Source: Azolla caroliniana
Lineage: Eukaryota > Polypodiophyta
DNA: 64,000 nucleotides
Assembly (NCBI GenBank): GCA_043228905.1
Contig: JBHGNT010000002.1
Span: forward strand, 13,330,001-13,394,000
Direction of reading: 5' to 3'
Positions within the stretch are counted from its first letter, which is position 1, and each line of letters opens with the position of its first letter. This document shows positions 21,264 through 30,269 of this stretch, piece after piece. The notes under the pieces are model-generated. The model was not told the origin of the DNA. It saw only the letters and a list, made by a program, of their open reading frames with translations, and did not search any database. The position numbers and the translations under genes were made by a program.

Positions 21264-22397
21264 TGTCGTGGCGTGGCTCGCCTAGAAGCGTAGCGTTGCG
21301 CACACAAAGGATAACGTGAAAGTGAGGAAGGAATCACAGGGATTATGGACGGAAGAGACGAAAGAGTAGAGATAGAGTGAATAGAGATCAATAAGATATG
21401 ACAAAATAGGATTTTTAAGGAATATAAGATAAGACAAGATAAGATATAAAATAATATATGAGAAAGTGTATGAAATTTGTAATCATTTTCATGAAAGAGT
21501 TACAAAATGATTGTGCACGTCGTTGAACCTCCGAACTTTGTCTTGCAAGGTAATCGCTCTTCTCTTTCTTGATCGTAGACCACTACAATCTTCACTTCAA
21601 TATTTTGATGAAGATAAGGCTCGAACCGCCTCCCTCTTGTTGAGAGTTGACCACCACGACCGCCAAGCTAGAGCTCCACCTTTATCTTGAATTTCTTCCT
21701 TTCTTTCTCTATTTTATGGTATCTCTTATGTAATATATATTTGATTGATATCTCATACATATCCCCCTTTGATCTTCTCTTTCACCATTTAAATAGGTGC
21801 CCCCATGCATATGATGCATTGGAGGGTACAAGTCATGCATGTAGTGCATGAAATGCATGTGATGCATGATCGCCATTTGGCGTTCATGCATTACATGTGA
21901 TGCATGATAAACATCTCGCTCATTTGAGCTTTTATGTATGAAACAATATATGCAATAATAATAAACATGAAAATATAATCTTAAAGAAAAAGGGCCTAGC
22001 TTAATGGTAGGTGTGTTGACTTTGGTGTATGAGGTTGTTGGTTCGAGTCGCAAAATACTATTGAATACAACATGCAACTTTATTTTTATATCATGAAGCA
22101 AATCCTTTATGTAATATAAAGTATATATAAAGTATGCTTTATTTTATGAATATTATTAGTGTAGAGTAAATGGTAAGATTTGAGAGTCATAGGGTGGGGT
22201 TATTGGTTCAAGTCCTCTCTTGTTCGTGTAATATAATATATTTATCTATATATATATTATTTTTCTTTACATATATATAATATTATCATATGTGTTGTTA
22301 ATATTATCTTTATATATAAAACATTATCAAATGTTATTTTAGTTACGTATTTATCTTATTGTAGACTTTTAATGTGAAGCTTTCGTACTTCACGACA
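21264..22397 (-). repeat. 3' LTR of element H (1134 bp)
   Basis: It begins TGTCGTGGCG and ends CACGACA, giving a 7-bp terminal inverted repeat. It contains two tRNA-like modules, a run of gcatgcatg-rich words (21805-21905) and AT-rich sequence at 22220-22340. An ORF of 130 codons inside it is not considered a gene. Confidence 0.93.
21992..22218 (+). promoter_or_regulatory. two tRNA-like (A-box/B-box) modules in LTR of H
   Basis: Module 1: tagcttaatggtagg (21997-22011, A-box-like) and ggttcgagtc (22040-22049, B-box). Module 2: tagagtaaatggtaag (22162-22177) and ggttcaagtcc (22205-22215, perfect to GGTTCRANYCC). Spacing of 28-31 bp between boxes matches tRNA genes. The anticodon arm is not convincing, so these are tRNA-derived or Pol III-like signals rather than tRNA genes. 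They point opposite to the element's own transcription. Confidence 0.55.
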
Positions 22398-22437
22398 TCC
22401 ACCCCCTCTAGACCTGCATATCCTCCGGCATGTGCCA

Positions 22438-25400
22438 CTATCTTTCATCTTCATGTTGATCTATTGGAGGAGGTTCAAGCTCAAACCTTTTCTTAAATAC
22501 TTTTATCCTCTTTCCAGCTACCACGTTTAGGATTAGTGTCCCATCCAATTCACTAAGCTTATAAGTAAAGTTATCATATACTTTTCTTACTATATAAGGC
22601 CCAAACCATCTTTCAGCGAACTTGCGAACAGTGCTATGTTGATTATCTAAACTGCTATCATACACAAGCACCCAATCTCCTTCTTCTATTTTCTCAGGTC
22701 GAATTCTATGACTTTTATCAAAACGGATTTTATTCTTTAGTCGAGCCTCCTTCAATCGTTGGGCAGCTATTTCTATATCTTCAGGTCGACGCTCTAATTG
22801 TTGAATTCGCAAAGCAAGCAATTCTTCTCTGCTCACCTCTTCTCTCCATGGAATAGATATCCATGACATAATTGATTCTTCTATCGGCATGATGGGCTTT
22901 TGGCCAAGTATCAATTCAGCTGGCATGTATCCTGTTACTGAACTATGAGTTGTTCGATCCGCCCATAGTGCATAAGGTAGCATGCGTGGCCAATCTCTTA
23001 TTTTACCTTTACAGCTTTTCACTATCGCCTTAACTATTGGGCTATGTCCTCTTTCAATCTTTCCATTGGCTTCTGGATTATACGCAGTTGTAAGTGATAA
23101 TTTGACCCCTATTCGGTTGAAGAATTCTCTAGCTTCATCAGAGTTGAGTTCTCCTCTATCTGCAATTATTTTACCAACACACCCGTAACGACATATTACA
23201 TCTTCTAACAAAAATTTACATACAGCTCTAGTTGTTTTTTGTCGTAGTGGTCTTCCTTCTACTTGGTTTGTAAGGTCTTCTCTTGCTAGTACTAAATATC
23301 GCATTTGACCTTCCCCAAGTGGCATTGTCACTAGATCGACCATCCATTTATAATGCATTGATGATGAATATGTTGGTTTCAGCTCATCTCGATACCGGAT
23401 AGTTGAATACCTCTGGCAAACCTCACAGGTTTCCACAAATTTCGTTACATCTTTGTACATATGTGGCCACCAATACTTTTCTTTCAACTTCATAAATGTC
23501 GCCCATATGCCTCTATGTCCTGCCCACAAACTATCATGGAATTCATTAATTAATTTTCTCTTAATGTCATCCTTACAAATGACTCGAAGAGGATTTTCGG
23601 TTGGCCTTTTTGGACGCCTCCATAAATGCCCTTCATGTAAAAAAAACTTGAATGCTCGTCTTCGAAATTCATTTAATTGTTTCTTCGACCATGATGGGTT
23701 GGCTTCTTGAGTCTTTAGAAAATTTCCTATTTCTAACCATTGACCTTCATACTCCACATCTTTGAACATTATACTTACATTAAACTCATCATGAGGCGTA
23801 ATAGATTCTTGATGAGCAAATTGATGGCTTGTAGTTGCCCAGTTCTTATCTTCAGTTTGCATCACCTTTTCATTTATGAACCTTGCCCTTGACAACATAT
23901 CTGCAATTGGGTTGTCTTTTCCCTTTATATGCCGCAATTCTGGGTTCATGGTTCTGATGTATGCAATCCATCGAAGCATTGCAATATCTGGTGTCATGCA
24001 ACTTGCTATCATTCCAATGAGTGGCAAACAATCTGTTTCAACCACGACATCTGCTCCAACCAAGTAATCTCTATCTGTTTTTAATGCAGTAAGCAAACCC
24101 CACAATTCTCGTTTAACTTGTGCATAGTTTCTTTGTCTTTCATTTAATATCTTTGCTCCAAATCTGATAGCATATCGATGTTGGTCTTCATCTTCTTGGT
24201 TGATAACCCAACCGATCCCGATTGGGCTAGTATCAACTGTTACTATAATTGGTCTTTCACCTTTGTAGTCTGGTTGACGAAGAACTGGTGCTTTCAGTAA
24301 TGCTTCTTTCAGCTGTTGAACAACTTGTGTATGTTCATCAGTCCAAATAAACTTCTTTCCTTTTCTTAAAAGTTGGTAGAGAGGATCTGAGACATGTGCA
24401 AAGTGTGGTAACCAAATATGATAAAACACACATGCACCCAAAAATCTTCTCACCTCTGTTACCGAGTCGCAAACTTCCTTCATATTTTGTATTGCGTTAA
24501 TTTTGATTGGTGAAGGCTTCCTCCCATACCACCCACACATATGACCAACTATTAGAACTTCGTTTTGCCCAAAGCAAGACTTTGTTCCTGATAGTGTCAA
24601 ATGTACCTGCTCAAGCTTATTTAAAATACTTTCACAGTCATTAATGTGATCCATCACAAACTTTCTGCAACCATTTCCAACCATAGTCTCATCTTTCTCT
24701 CTTTCTAAGCATCCCTTAATAGGAATATCATCTAAAAATGGCATAGTTACCTTTGGGATGTATTCATGTAGAACTTTGTTCATTGCATTCATCATATGAG
24801 CAACCGAATTCGTCGCACCTTGAGGTAGAGTGCACATTCGAACCAACCCAATTGGTGTTTTCATTGTTGTGATGTTGCGACTATCAATTGCTAGTTGAAA
24901 TTGGTCGTATCCTGAATATAGGTCTCCCATAGAGTAAATCGCTCTTCCAGCAAACGCTTCCGCAAATTCATCAACGATCGGTCCAATTCCCGCATTTCGG
25001 ATTGTGACTTTGTTGACTGGTTGTAGATCTTGAATGAATCTTAGAGAACCATCTTTCTTTGGAACTGTGAACCATCTATTGGAGTATGGTGCATTTGAAG
25101 GCTCTAATATCTTCATCTTGACTTTATCCTTCAACAGCTCCAATAATTGAGGTAATCGAGCTCTCGGTACTGCAATAGGTTTAAAATTCCAAGGAATATG
25201 AGGGATAGTAAATATTACCATTGGCGTCACCACCTTTGGATTTACACAACCAATCTCCTCAGCTTTGAATGCGAACGCTTTCCCATGCCTAAAGATCATT
25301 TCTTTGAAAGTCGCGATCTCTGATTGCAGAAGAAATTCACCCCTTCCGATTCTCAAGTTATTTATTGTCTCCAAAGTGAAGTGATGTCCGATCTTCTCTA

Positions 25401-25968
25401 TTGGTCGAAGCATAGGCTCGGTTGCTGCTGCCTCCATCTTCTCTTCACTACCAATAGGTAATGGTACTGCAGCAGGTTTGACCTTTTTATCTATTGTTTT
25501 GTATTTTGTATTACATAAACTTTCTACTTCTTCATATTTACAATTATACCTATCAATCTCATAATACATATCAATTGAGTTTACATGTATCTTTCTAACA
25601 TTCTCATCATCTTCTTTCAAATACATTTCTAACTCTTCTAAAGTATTTGCAAAAGAAATTTCTTCCATAACACTTTCAATCTGCTCTTCCATTTCAAGTA
25701 CTCCATTATCCTTCAATGCCTGCTGAAACAGATTAGCATTCTTTTTCAAGTTCCTCTTGCATTCATACATCCTAGTCACACATATAGCACCACTTTCAGA
25801 AACATGAAATGACTTATTCATATGTTGTAATGCCCTATATGAGGGTCTTTTAATAATGGGACTATTGCAACCCTCACTCGCAACAGTCCTAGTCAAAAAC
25901 CTGATTATCAAAATCATCATAGTCTTTTGGTATTGAGTGATCACGAAGCTCTTGCTTGTTCCTCTCAT
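22438..25968 (-). CDS. pol: Ty3 Pol polyprotein: reverse transcriptase, RNase H, integrase
   Basis: An open frame of 1176 codons that copies the element RNA into DNA and inserts it. Motifs: RT with PYSNRWFTVPKKDGSLRF, MGDLYSGYDQFQLAI and catalytic FLDD (Asp413-Asp414); RNase H with TVDTSPIGIGWV and a second Asp in VETDCLPL; integrase zinc domain His811/His818 and CEVC; catalytic triad Asp878, Asp937, Glu972 (the Glu 35 residues after the second Asp); GPY/F motif RWFGPYIV near the C-terminus. No chromodomain is seen. The frame overlaps the upstream gag-protease frame by 80 bp and lies +1 to it, so Pol is probably made by frameshifting rather than from the first ATG. All catalytic residues are present. 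Confidence 0.93.
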   Translation of the reverse strand: MRGTSKSFVITQYQKTMMILIIRFLTRTVASEGCNSPIIKRPSYRALQHMNKSFHVSESGAICVTRMYECKRNLKKNANLFQQALKDNGVLEMEEQIESVMEEISFANTLEELEMYLKEDDENVRKIHVNSIDMYYEIDRYNCKYEEVESLCNTKYKTIDKKVKPAAVPLPIGSEEKMEAAATEPMLRPIEKIGHHFTLETINNLRIGRGEFLLQSEIATFKEMIFRHGKAFAFKAEEIGCVNPKVVTPMVIFTIPHIPWNFKPIAVPRARLPQLLELLKDKVKMKILEPSNAPYSNRWFTVPKKDGSLRFIQDLQPVNKVTIRNAGIGPIVDEFAEAFAGRAIYSMGDLYSGYDQFQLAIDSRNITTMKTPIGLVRMCTLPQGATNSVAHMMNAMNKVLHEYIPKVTMPFLDDIPIKGCLEREKDETMVGNGCRKFVMDHINDCESILNKLEQVHLTLSGTKSCFGQNEVLIVGHMCGWYGRKPSPIKINAIQNMKEVCDSVTEVRRFLGACVFYHIWLPHFAHVSDPLYQLLRKGKKFIWTDEHTQVVQQLKEALLKAPVLRQPDYKGERPIIVTVDTSPIGIGWVINQEDEDQHRYAIRFGAKILNERQRNYAQVKRELWGLLTALKTDRDYLVGADVVVETDCLPLIGMIASCMTPDIAMLRWIAYIRTMNPELRHIKGKDNPIADMLSRARFINEKVMQTEDKNWATTSHQFAHQESITPHDEFNVSIMFKDVEYEGQWLEIGNFLKTQEANPSWSKKQLNEFRRRAFKFFLHEGHLWRRPKRPTENPLRVICKDDIKRKLINEFHDSLWAGHRGIWATFMKLKEKYWWPHMYKDVTKFVETCEVCQRYSTIRYRDELKPTYSSSMHYKWMVDLVTMPLGEGQMRYLVLAREDLTNQVEGRPLRQKTTRAVCKFLLEDVICRYGCVGKIIADRGELNSDEAREFFNRIGVKLSLTTAYNPEANGKIERGHSPIVKAIVKSCKGKIRDWPRMLPYALWADRTTHSSVTGYMPAELILGQKPIMPIEESIMSWISIPWREEVSREELLALRIQQLERRPEDIEIAAQRLKEARLKNKIRFDKSHRIRPEKIEEGDWVLVYDSSLDNQHSTVRKFAERWFGPYIVRKVYDNFTYKLSELDGTLILNVVAGKRIKVFKKRFELEPPPIDQHEDER

Positions 25969-28063
25969 GATTTGGGCGAACTGTCATAAATTGTACAGTT
26001 CGTCGTCCATCTTGGCTACGGATTTTTGCATAGGCAGAACCATTGTCAAGGACTTTGGTCTCCATTCGTACCGCTGTAATGTATGGTTGCCCCAGGATTA
26101 TTGGATAGGTAGATCCTTCTTGCACAAAGAAATGTTGATCTACCTCTATATCACCAATAGTAACCTTTACATTTGGGCATGCACCAAATAAATCTTCTGT
26201 GACTGATGTGGCAGCTTTTACTCGCCAACCATGTTGAGTATCAATTGGCCATCTACCTTTCCTGTAAAAATCAGCACTCATTATATTTATTTCAGAACCA
26301 TGATCAATAAGTGCCATCACGGGGTCTGGAACATTTCCAATCTTCACATGAGTCTCAGTAGTGGCTCTTGCCCAACATTTGCGAGAGTAATGGCTTCTTA
26401 CATTTGTTGAATTTATCATTGAGGTTGATGCATGTTGAGAGTCAACAACGATATTGTTTGACTCGTTGCTCACCACTTCATATGCCACCTTCGGATTTGT
26501 CTCTTTAACCTGCTCATTTACTTGCTTCTTTCTTCGCACAATATCAATTATTTCATCATGAAATTCCTTTTTTGCAATACCTAACACTTCTCTTAGTGTA
26601 AATTCTACTCGACTGTCTAGTATTCTTGTTTCTAAAACTTTCTTTAAATCTGTATCCTTTTCAATATCAGACATTAATTTGAATGAAGGACCAGATTTAC
26701 CTTTTTCAACTTTTGCGTCCATCTCTTTTTTTTTGCTTTCTCTTGTTTCATGCTTTTTGGTTGAGCCAATCTCATCATCCGATCTTTTCCTTTTTTCTTC
26801 CACTATCACCTCATGCTCTTGGTGTTCTGCCATTTGAGCATAGACTGTCATAACATCTACTGGAACATCCCATCCAGTGTTTTTCCTCACAGAATCTCCG
26901 GCAACACGAAGGTCTTCCATCTTCATCTTTTGCTTTTGTGCGGTACTTACAACCTTCTCCCAGAATGATGATCGGGATGGCATGTCATCGAGGCGCATTC
27001 CTGCCGTTGCCGAGTAATACATTGCGGAAGCCTTCTTTGCTTCAGCTTCTTCAAATTTAACCTTAACACCACCATCACCAAAGTTCTTTGTAAGCGGAGA
27101 TCTAGTTTCAGTTAAGTAAATGTTACCATTTTTCCAATAGACCAAGTCCCGATTCTCCATGTCTTTATAGTCTTCACAATCACGTAGACGATGTTCGAGA
27201 CTATCACACCACATGCATCGAGGTCGAAATGGTTCCCTTGACCTCGAAGTTTGACCATTCTCAAGCTTTGCCACTTTAATTGTTAGATCTTTCATACTTT
27301 GAACTAAATCATCAAGCAAAAACTCACTCTTAGTTCCCGTCATTTCTCGTGGTTGATGGACCATTTCGTGTGATGGTTCTCGACCAAGTCTTTGAACTTC
27401 AATGTTTTGCTCAAGCCGATTTGTGTTTCCCACATGTGGTATTTGTAGCATTACACCATTCCTTTGCATTCTTTTCATAAATTTATTACAAGCATTTGTT
27501 ACCTCATTCCAATCTGTCGTTATACCATCCTCGGTATTTGGCACTTCAAGCATAAATTCCAATTCTTTTCTATATCTCTTGTCAACTGCCTGCAAAAATA
27601 AAGCAACCTTTTGCCAAGACAAAGAATTTCTTTCTTCTGGCTTTAGGTGTCCATACATCATATCAAACTCTTTTTTTGTGTCAGACACAGATAACCCTTT
27701 ATCTTCTTTTAAGATCCATTCATGAAATGAACGCATAGTAACTCGAGAGAAATCCTCACGAGCATATTCAGACACAAGTGCTTCTTTGAATGCATTCCAA
27801 TCCAAACTATGCAATGCTTGTATTTCATGAATTCTATCTCTTAATTCCATGTCCACTAATTTATAAAAGTTTGCTAACATATTGACATCATTTATACCAA
27901 ACATTTCCATTTCATCATAATATATATTCACGAACTTCGAAATATTTGTGCCATCAAACATACCAATCTTCTCTCGGACTTCTCGTAAGGCATGAAATAA
28001 TCGATCTTGATTCAACTTTTCAATAAACAACATTACCGGATCCATTGTACTCGTACTTGCCAT
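25889..28063 (-). CDS. gag: Ty3 Gag-protease protein of element H
   Basis: The 724-codon frame starts at the first ATG after the primer site (MASTSTMDP...). The N-terminal roughly 170 residues resemble a Ty3 capsid region (IHEIQALHSLDWNAFKEAL, SFHEWI). A single CCHC zinc knuckle CMWCDSLEHRLRDC begins at Cys283. A lysine/glutamate-rich linker follows (about 420-480). A retropepsin-like domain sits near the end with ALIDHGSEINIM (Asp587-His588-Gly589) and IILGQPYI. Retropepsins usually have Asp-Ser/Thr-Gly, so His at the middle position is unusual. Protease is encoded with Gag, while RT is in the +1 frame downstream. The gag of element K is related. Confidence 0.9.
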   Translation of the reverse strand: MASTSTMDPVMLFIEKLNQDRLFHALREVREKIGMFDGTNISKFVNIYYDEMEMFGINDVNMLANFYKLVDMELRDRIHEIQALHSLDWNAFKEALVSEYAREDFSRVTMRSFHEWILKEDKGLSVSDTKKEFDMMYGHLKPEERNSLSWQKVALFLQAVDKRYRKELEFMLEVPNTEDGITTDWNEVTNACNKFMKRMQRNGVMLQIPHVGNTNRLEQNIEVQRLGREPSHEMVHQPREMTGTKSEFLLDDLVQSMKDLTIKVAKLENGQTSRSREPFRPRCMWCDSLEHRLRDCEDYKDMENRDLVYWKNGNIYLTETRSPLTKNFGDGGVKVKFEEAEAKKASAMYYSATAGMRLDDMPSRSSFWEKVVSTAQKQKMKMEDLRVAGDSVRKNTGWDVPVDVMTVYAQMAEHQEHEVIVEEKRKRSDDEIGSTKKHETRESKKKEMDAKVEKGKSGPSFKLMSDIEKDTDLKKVLETRILDSRVEFTLREVLGIAKKEFHDEIIDIVRRKKQVNEQVKETNPKVAYEVVSNESNNIVVDSQHASTSMINSTNVRSHYSRKCWARATTETHVKIGNVPDPVMALIDHGSEINIMSADFYRKGRWPIDTQHGWRVKAATSVTEDLFGACPNVKVTIGDIEVDQHFFVQEGSTYPIILGQPYITAVRMETKVLDNGSAYAKIRSQDGRRTVQFMTVRPNHERNKQELRDHSIPKDYDDFDNQVFD

Positions 28064-28107
28064 GTTGATGTTGATCTTTACTTTAGATGTCTCTTCTACT
28101 TCCCCGT

Positions 28108-28125
28108 TTCACGTCGGGTTCACCA
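28108..28125 (-). other. primer-binding site of element H
   Basis: On the minus strand TGGTGAACCCGACGTGAA starts 5 nt inside the 5' LTR. The same 18-mer is found in K at 51661-51678 at the same place, which supports a primer-site role. I cannot assign the cognate tRNA. Confidence 0.65.
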
Positions 28126-28130
28126 AATTG

Positions 28131-29264
28131 TGTCGTGGCGTGGCTCGCCTAGAAGCGTAGCGTTGCGCACACAAAGGATAACGTGAAAGTGAGGAAGGAA
28201 TCACAGGGATTATGGACGGAAGAGACGAAAGAGTAGAGATAGAGTGAATAGAGATCAATAAGATATGACAAAATAGGATTTTTAAGGAATATAAGATAAG
28301 ACAAGATAAGATATAAAATAATATATGAGAAAGTGTATGAAATTTGTAATCATTTTCATGAAAGAGTTACAAAATGATTGTGCACGTCGTTGAACCTCCG
28401 AACTTTGTCTTGCAAGGTAATCGCTCTTCTCTTTCTTGATCGTAGACCACTACAATCTTCACTTCAATATTTTGATGAAGATAAGGCTCGAACCGCCTCC
28501 CTCTTGTTGAGAGTTGACCACCACGACCGCCAAGCTAGAGCTCCACCTTTATCTTGAATTTCTTCCTTTCTTTCTCTATTTTATGGTATCTCTTATGTAA
28601 TATATATTTGATTGATATCTCATACATATCCCCCTTTGATCTTCTCTTTCACCATTTAAATAGGTGCCCCCATGCATATGATGCATTGGAGGGTACAAGT
28701 CATGCATGTAGTGCATGAAATGCATGTGATGCATGATCGCCATTTGGCGTTCATGCATTACATGTGATGCATGATAAACATCTCGCTCATTTGAGCTTTT
28801 ATGTATGAAACAATATATGCAATAACAATAAACATGAAAATATAATCTTAAAGAAAAAGGGCCTAGCTTAATGGTAGGTGTGTTGACTTTGGTGTATGAG
28901 GTTGTTGGTTCGAGTCGCAAAATACTATTGAATACAACATGCAACTTTATTTTTATATCATGAAGCAAATCCTTTATGTAATATAAAGTATATATAAAGT
29001 ATGCTTTATTTTATGAATATTATTAGTGTAGAGTAAATGGTAAGATTTGAGAGTCATAGGGTGGGGTTATTGGTTCAAGTCCTCTCTTGTTCGTGTAATA
29101 TAATATATTTATCTATATATATATTATTTTTCTTTACATATATATAATATTATCATATGTGTTGTTAATATTATCTTTATATATAAAACATTATCAAATG
29201 TTATTTTAGTTACGTATTTATCTTATTGTAGACTTTTAATGTGAAGCTTTCGTACTTCACGACA
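28131..29264 (-). repeat. 5' LTR of element H (1134 bp)
   Basis: Essentially identical to 21264-22397 over the full length and with the same ends. It contains the promoter of H on the minus strand. Confidence 0.93.
28859..29085 (+). promoter_or_regulatory. two tRNA-like modules in the second LTR of H
   Basis: Exact counterparts of 21992-22218: A-box-like tagcttaatggtagg with B-box ggttcgagtc, then tagagtaaatggtaag with ggttcaagtcc. Confidence 0.55.
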
Positions 29265-29272
29265 TCGCTCAC

Positions 29273-29604
29273 TATAAAGAATCAAGAGATGGATTCTTGT
29301 GAAGCGGAATAGATGTGTGTTATGTGCGTGTGCGTGTGCGTGTGCGTGTGAGAGAGAGACAGAGTATACGCAAGGTAGATTGTATTAACAAAGGAGAAAG
29401 ACTCAACATTTTACAAAGAGGGAGGAGGGTGCTTTATATAGTCACCCTCTCTCTTCATTAACTACAAGACTCATGGAGCATGGGGAATGTGAAAGCTCAT
29501 AAGTTATGTGTCATAGAATATGATTCTATGACTCATACTAAATGCTAGAATACAAAGTGGTGACTTAATGGTGACTCTTGACCGTTGGAGTGTCTATTCA
29601 CTCT
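29273..29604 (-). repeat. 3' LTR of copia F, outer part
   Basis: It matches 40697-41041 (taaagaatcaagagatgg..., TG/CG dinucleotide run, minus-strand TATA-like gactatataaagcaccc near 29430-29446). The last five bases actct are the target duplicated by insertion of E. The first dinucleotide is TA instead of TG. Confidence 0.85.
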
Positions 29605-30259
29605 TGACGGGAACTCAAGGCTCCTTATGTCCAACGCTCGGCCAAAACCGAGATTCTTTACTTACACAGAAAACAAGAAACGGAAAAACACGCGACACAA
29701 AAGGAGAGAAGAGGTACACAGGAGGTTTACGTGGAAAACCCCAAGCTAGGGGAAAAACCACGGCAGCCCACAGGCTGCAAACTATCACTATGTGGGAATA
29801 TACAACAGTGAGTTCACTGAGGCACCGACCTCGTGCTCACAAATCTTCGCCACAGGCGGCGGTTACAACAGAGGCAACGACCTCTTTCTCTCTCTCTCTC
29901 TCTCTGTACACTATTACGTGCTCTCTCTTCTTCTTGCACCAACAAGGAAAAATGACAACAACACTTCTAAAAGTTTGCCCTAAGTCATATTTATACTAAT
30001 ATGACTTTTCGGCTATTTACAAATATAGCCTCGATGGACTCTCAGAAACATATTTACAAATATGTCTCTTCATCCAGTTCAAACCGGGTCTGCACCATCC
30101 GGCTCTCCGTAGCCAGGTACTCCTCATCTGGTTCATACCAGGTCTGCACCAACCGGCTCTCCATAGCTGGGTACTCCTCTTCCGGTTTCGGCCTCGGCCG
30201 AGATCGTTCGACGGCACTGTTCTTCTCCCTTCCCATCCGGAGGGACCTGTCTCCCAACA
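29605..30259 (-). repeat. 3' LTR of copia E (655 bp)
   Basis: It runs from TGACGGGAAC to ctcccaaca on plus. It carries two units of the ccggctctccgtagc minisatellite (30090-30180), whereas the other LTR has one. It has a (CT)n run near 29881-29906. Confidence 0.9.
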
Positions 30260-30269
30260 AACTCCCCCT

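Larger units (their letters stand above)
21264..29264 (-). mobile_element. Ty3/gypsy element H, complete and apparently coding-competent
   Basis: An 8.0-kb minus-strand element with two 1134-bp LTRs in which I could find a single difference (T at 21953 versus C at the equivalent 28820). It has a primer site, a 724-codon gag-protease frame and an overlapping 1176-codon RT-RNaseH-integrase frame, both without stops. A pyrimidine-rich stretch at 22398-22412 is the minus-strand polypurine tract. Near-identical LTRs imply a very recent insertion. The flanking 4-mers are acgc and tcgc, so a clean target duplication is not visible. Confidence 0.93.

Noticed and set aside
21992-22058. Functional tRNA gene
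   Set aside because: A- and B-box words are present but no consistent acceptor and anticodon stems can be drawn by eye.
21709-22101. 130-codon His/Met-rich frame (and its copy at 28576-28968)
   Set aside because: Lies wholly inside the LTRs of H, includes the gcatgcatg-rich words and a tRNA-like module, and resembles no protein.
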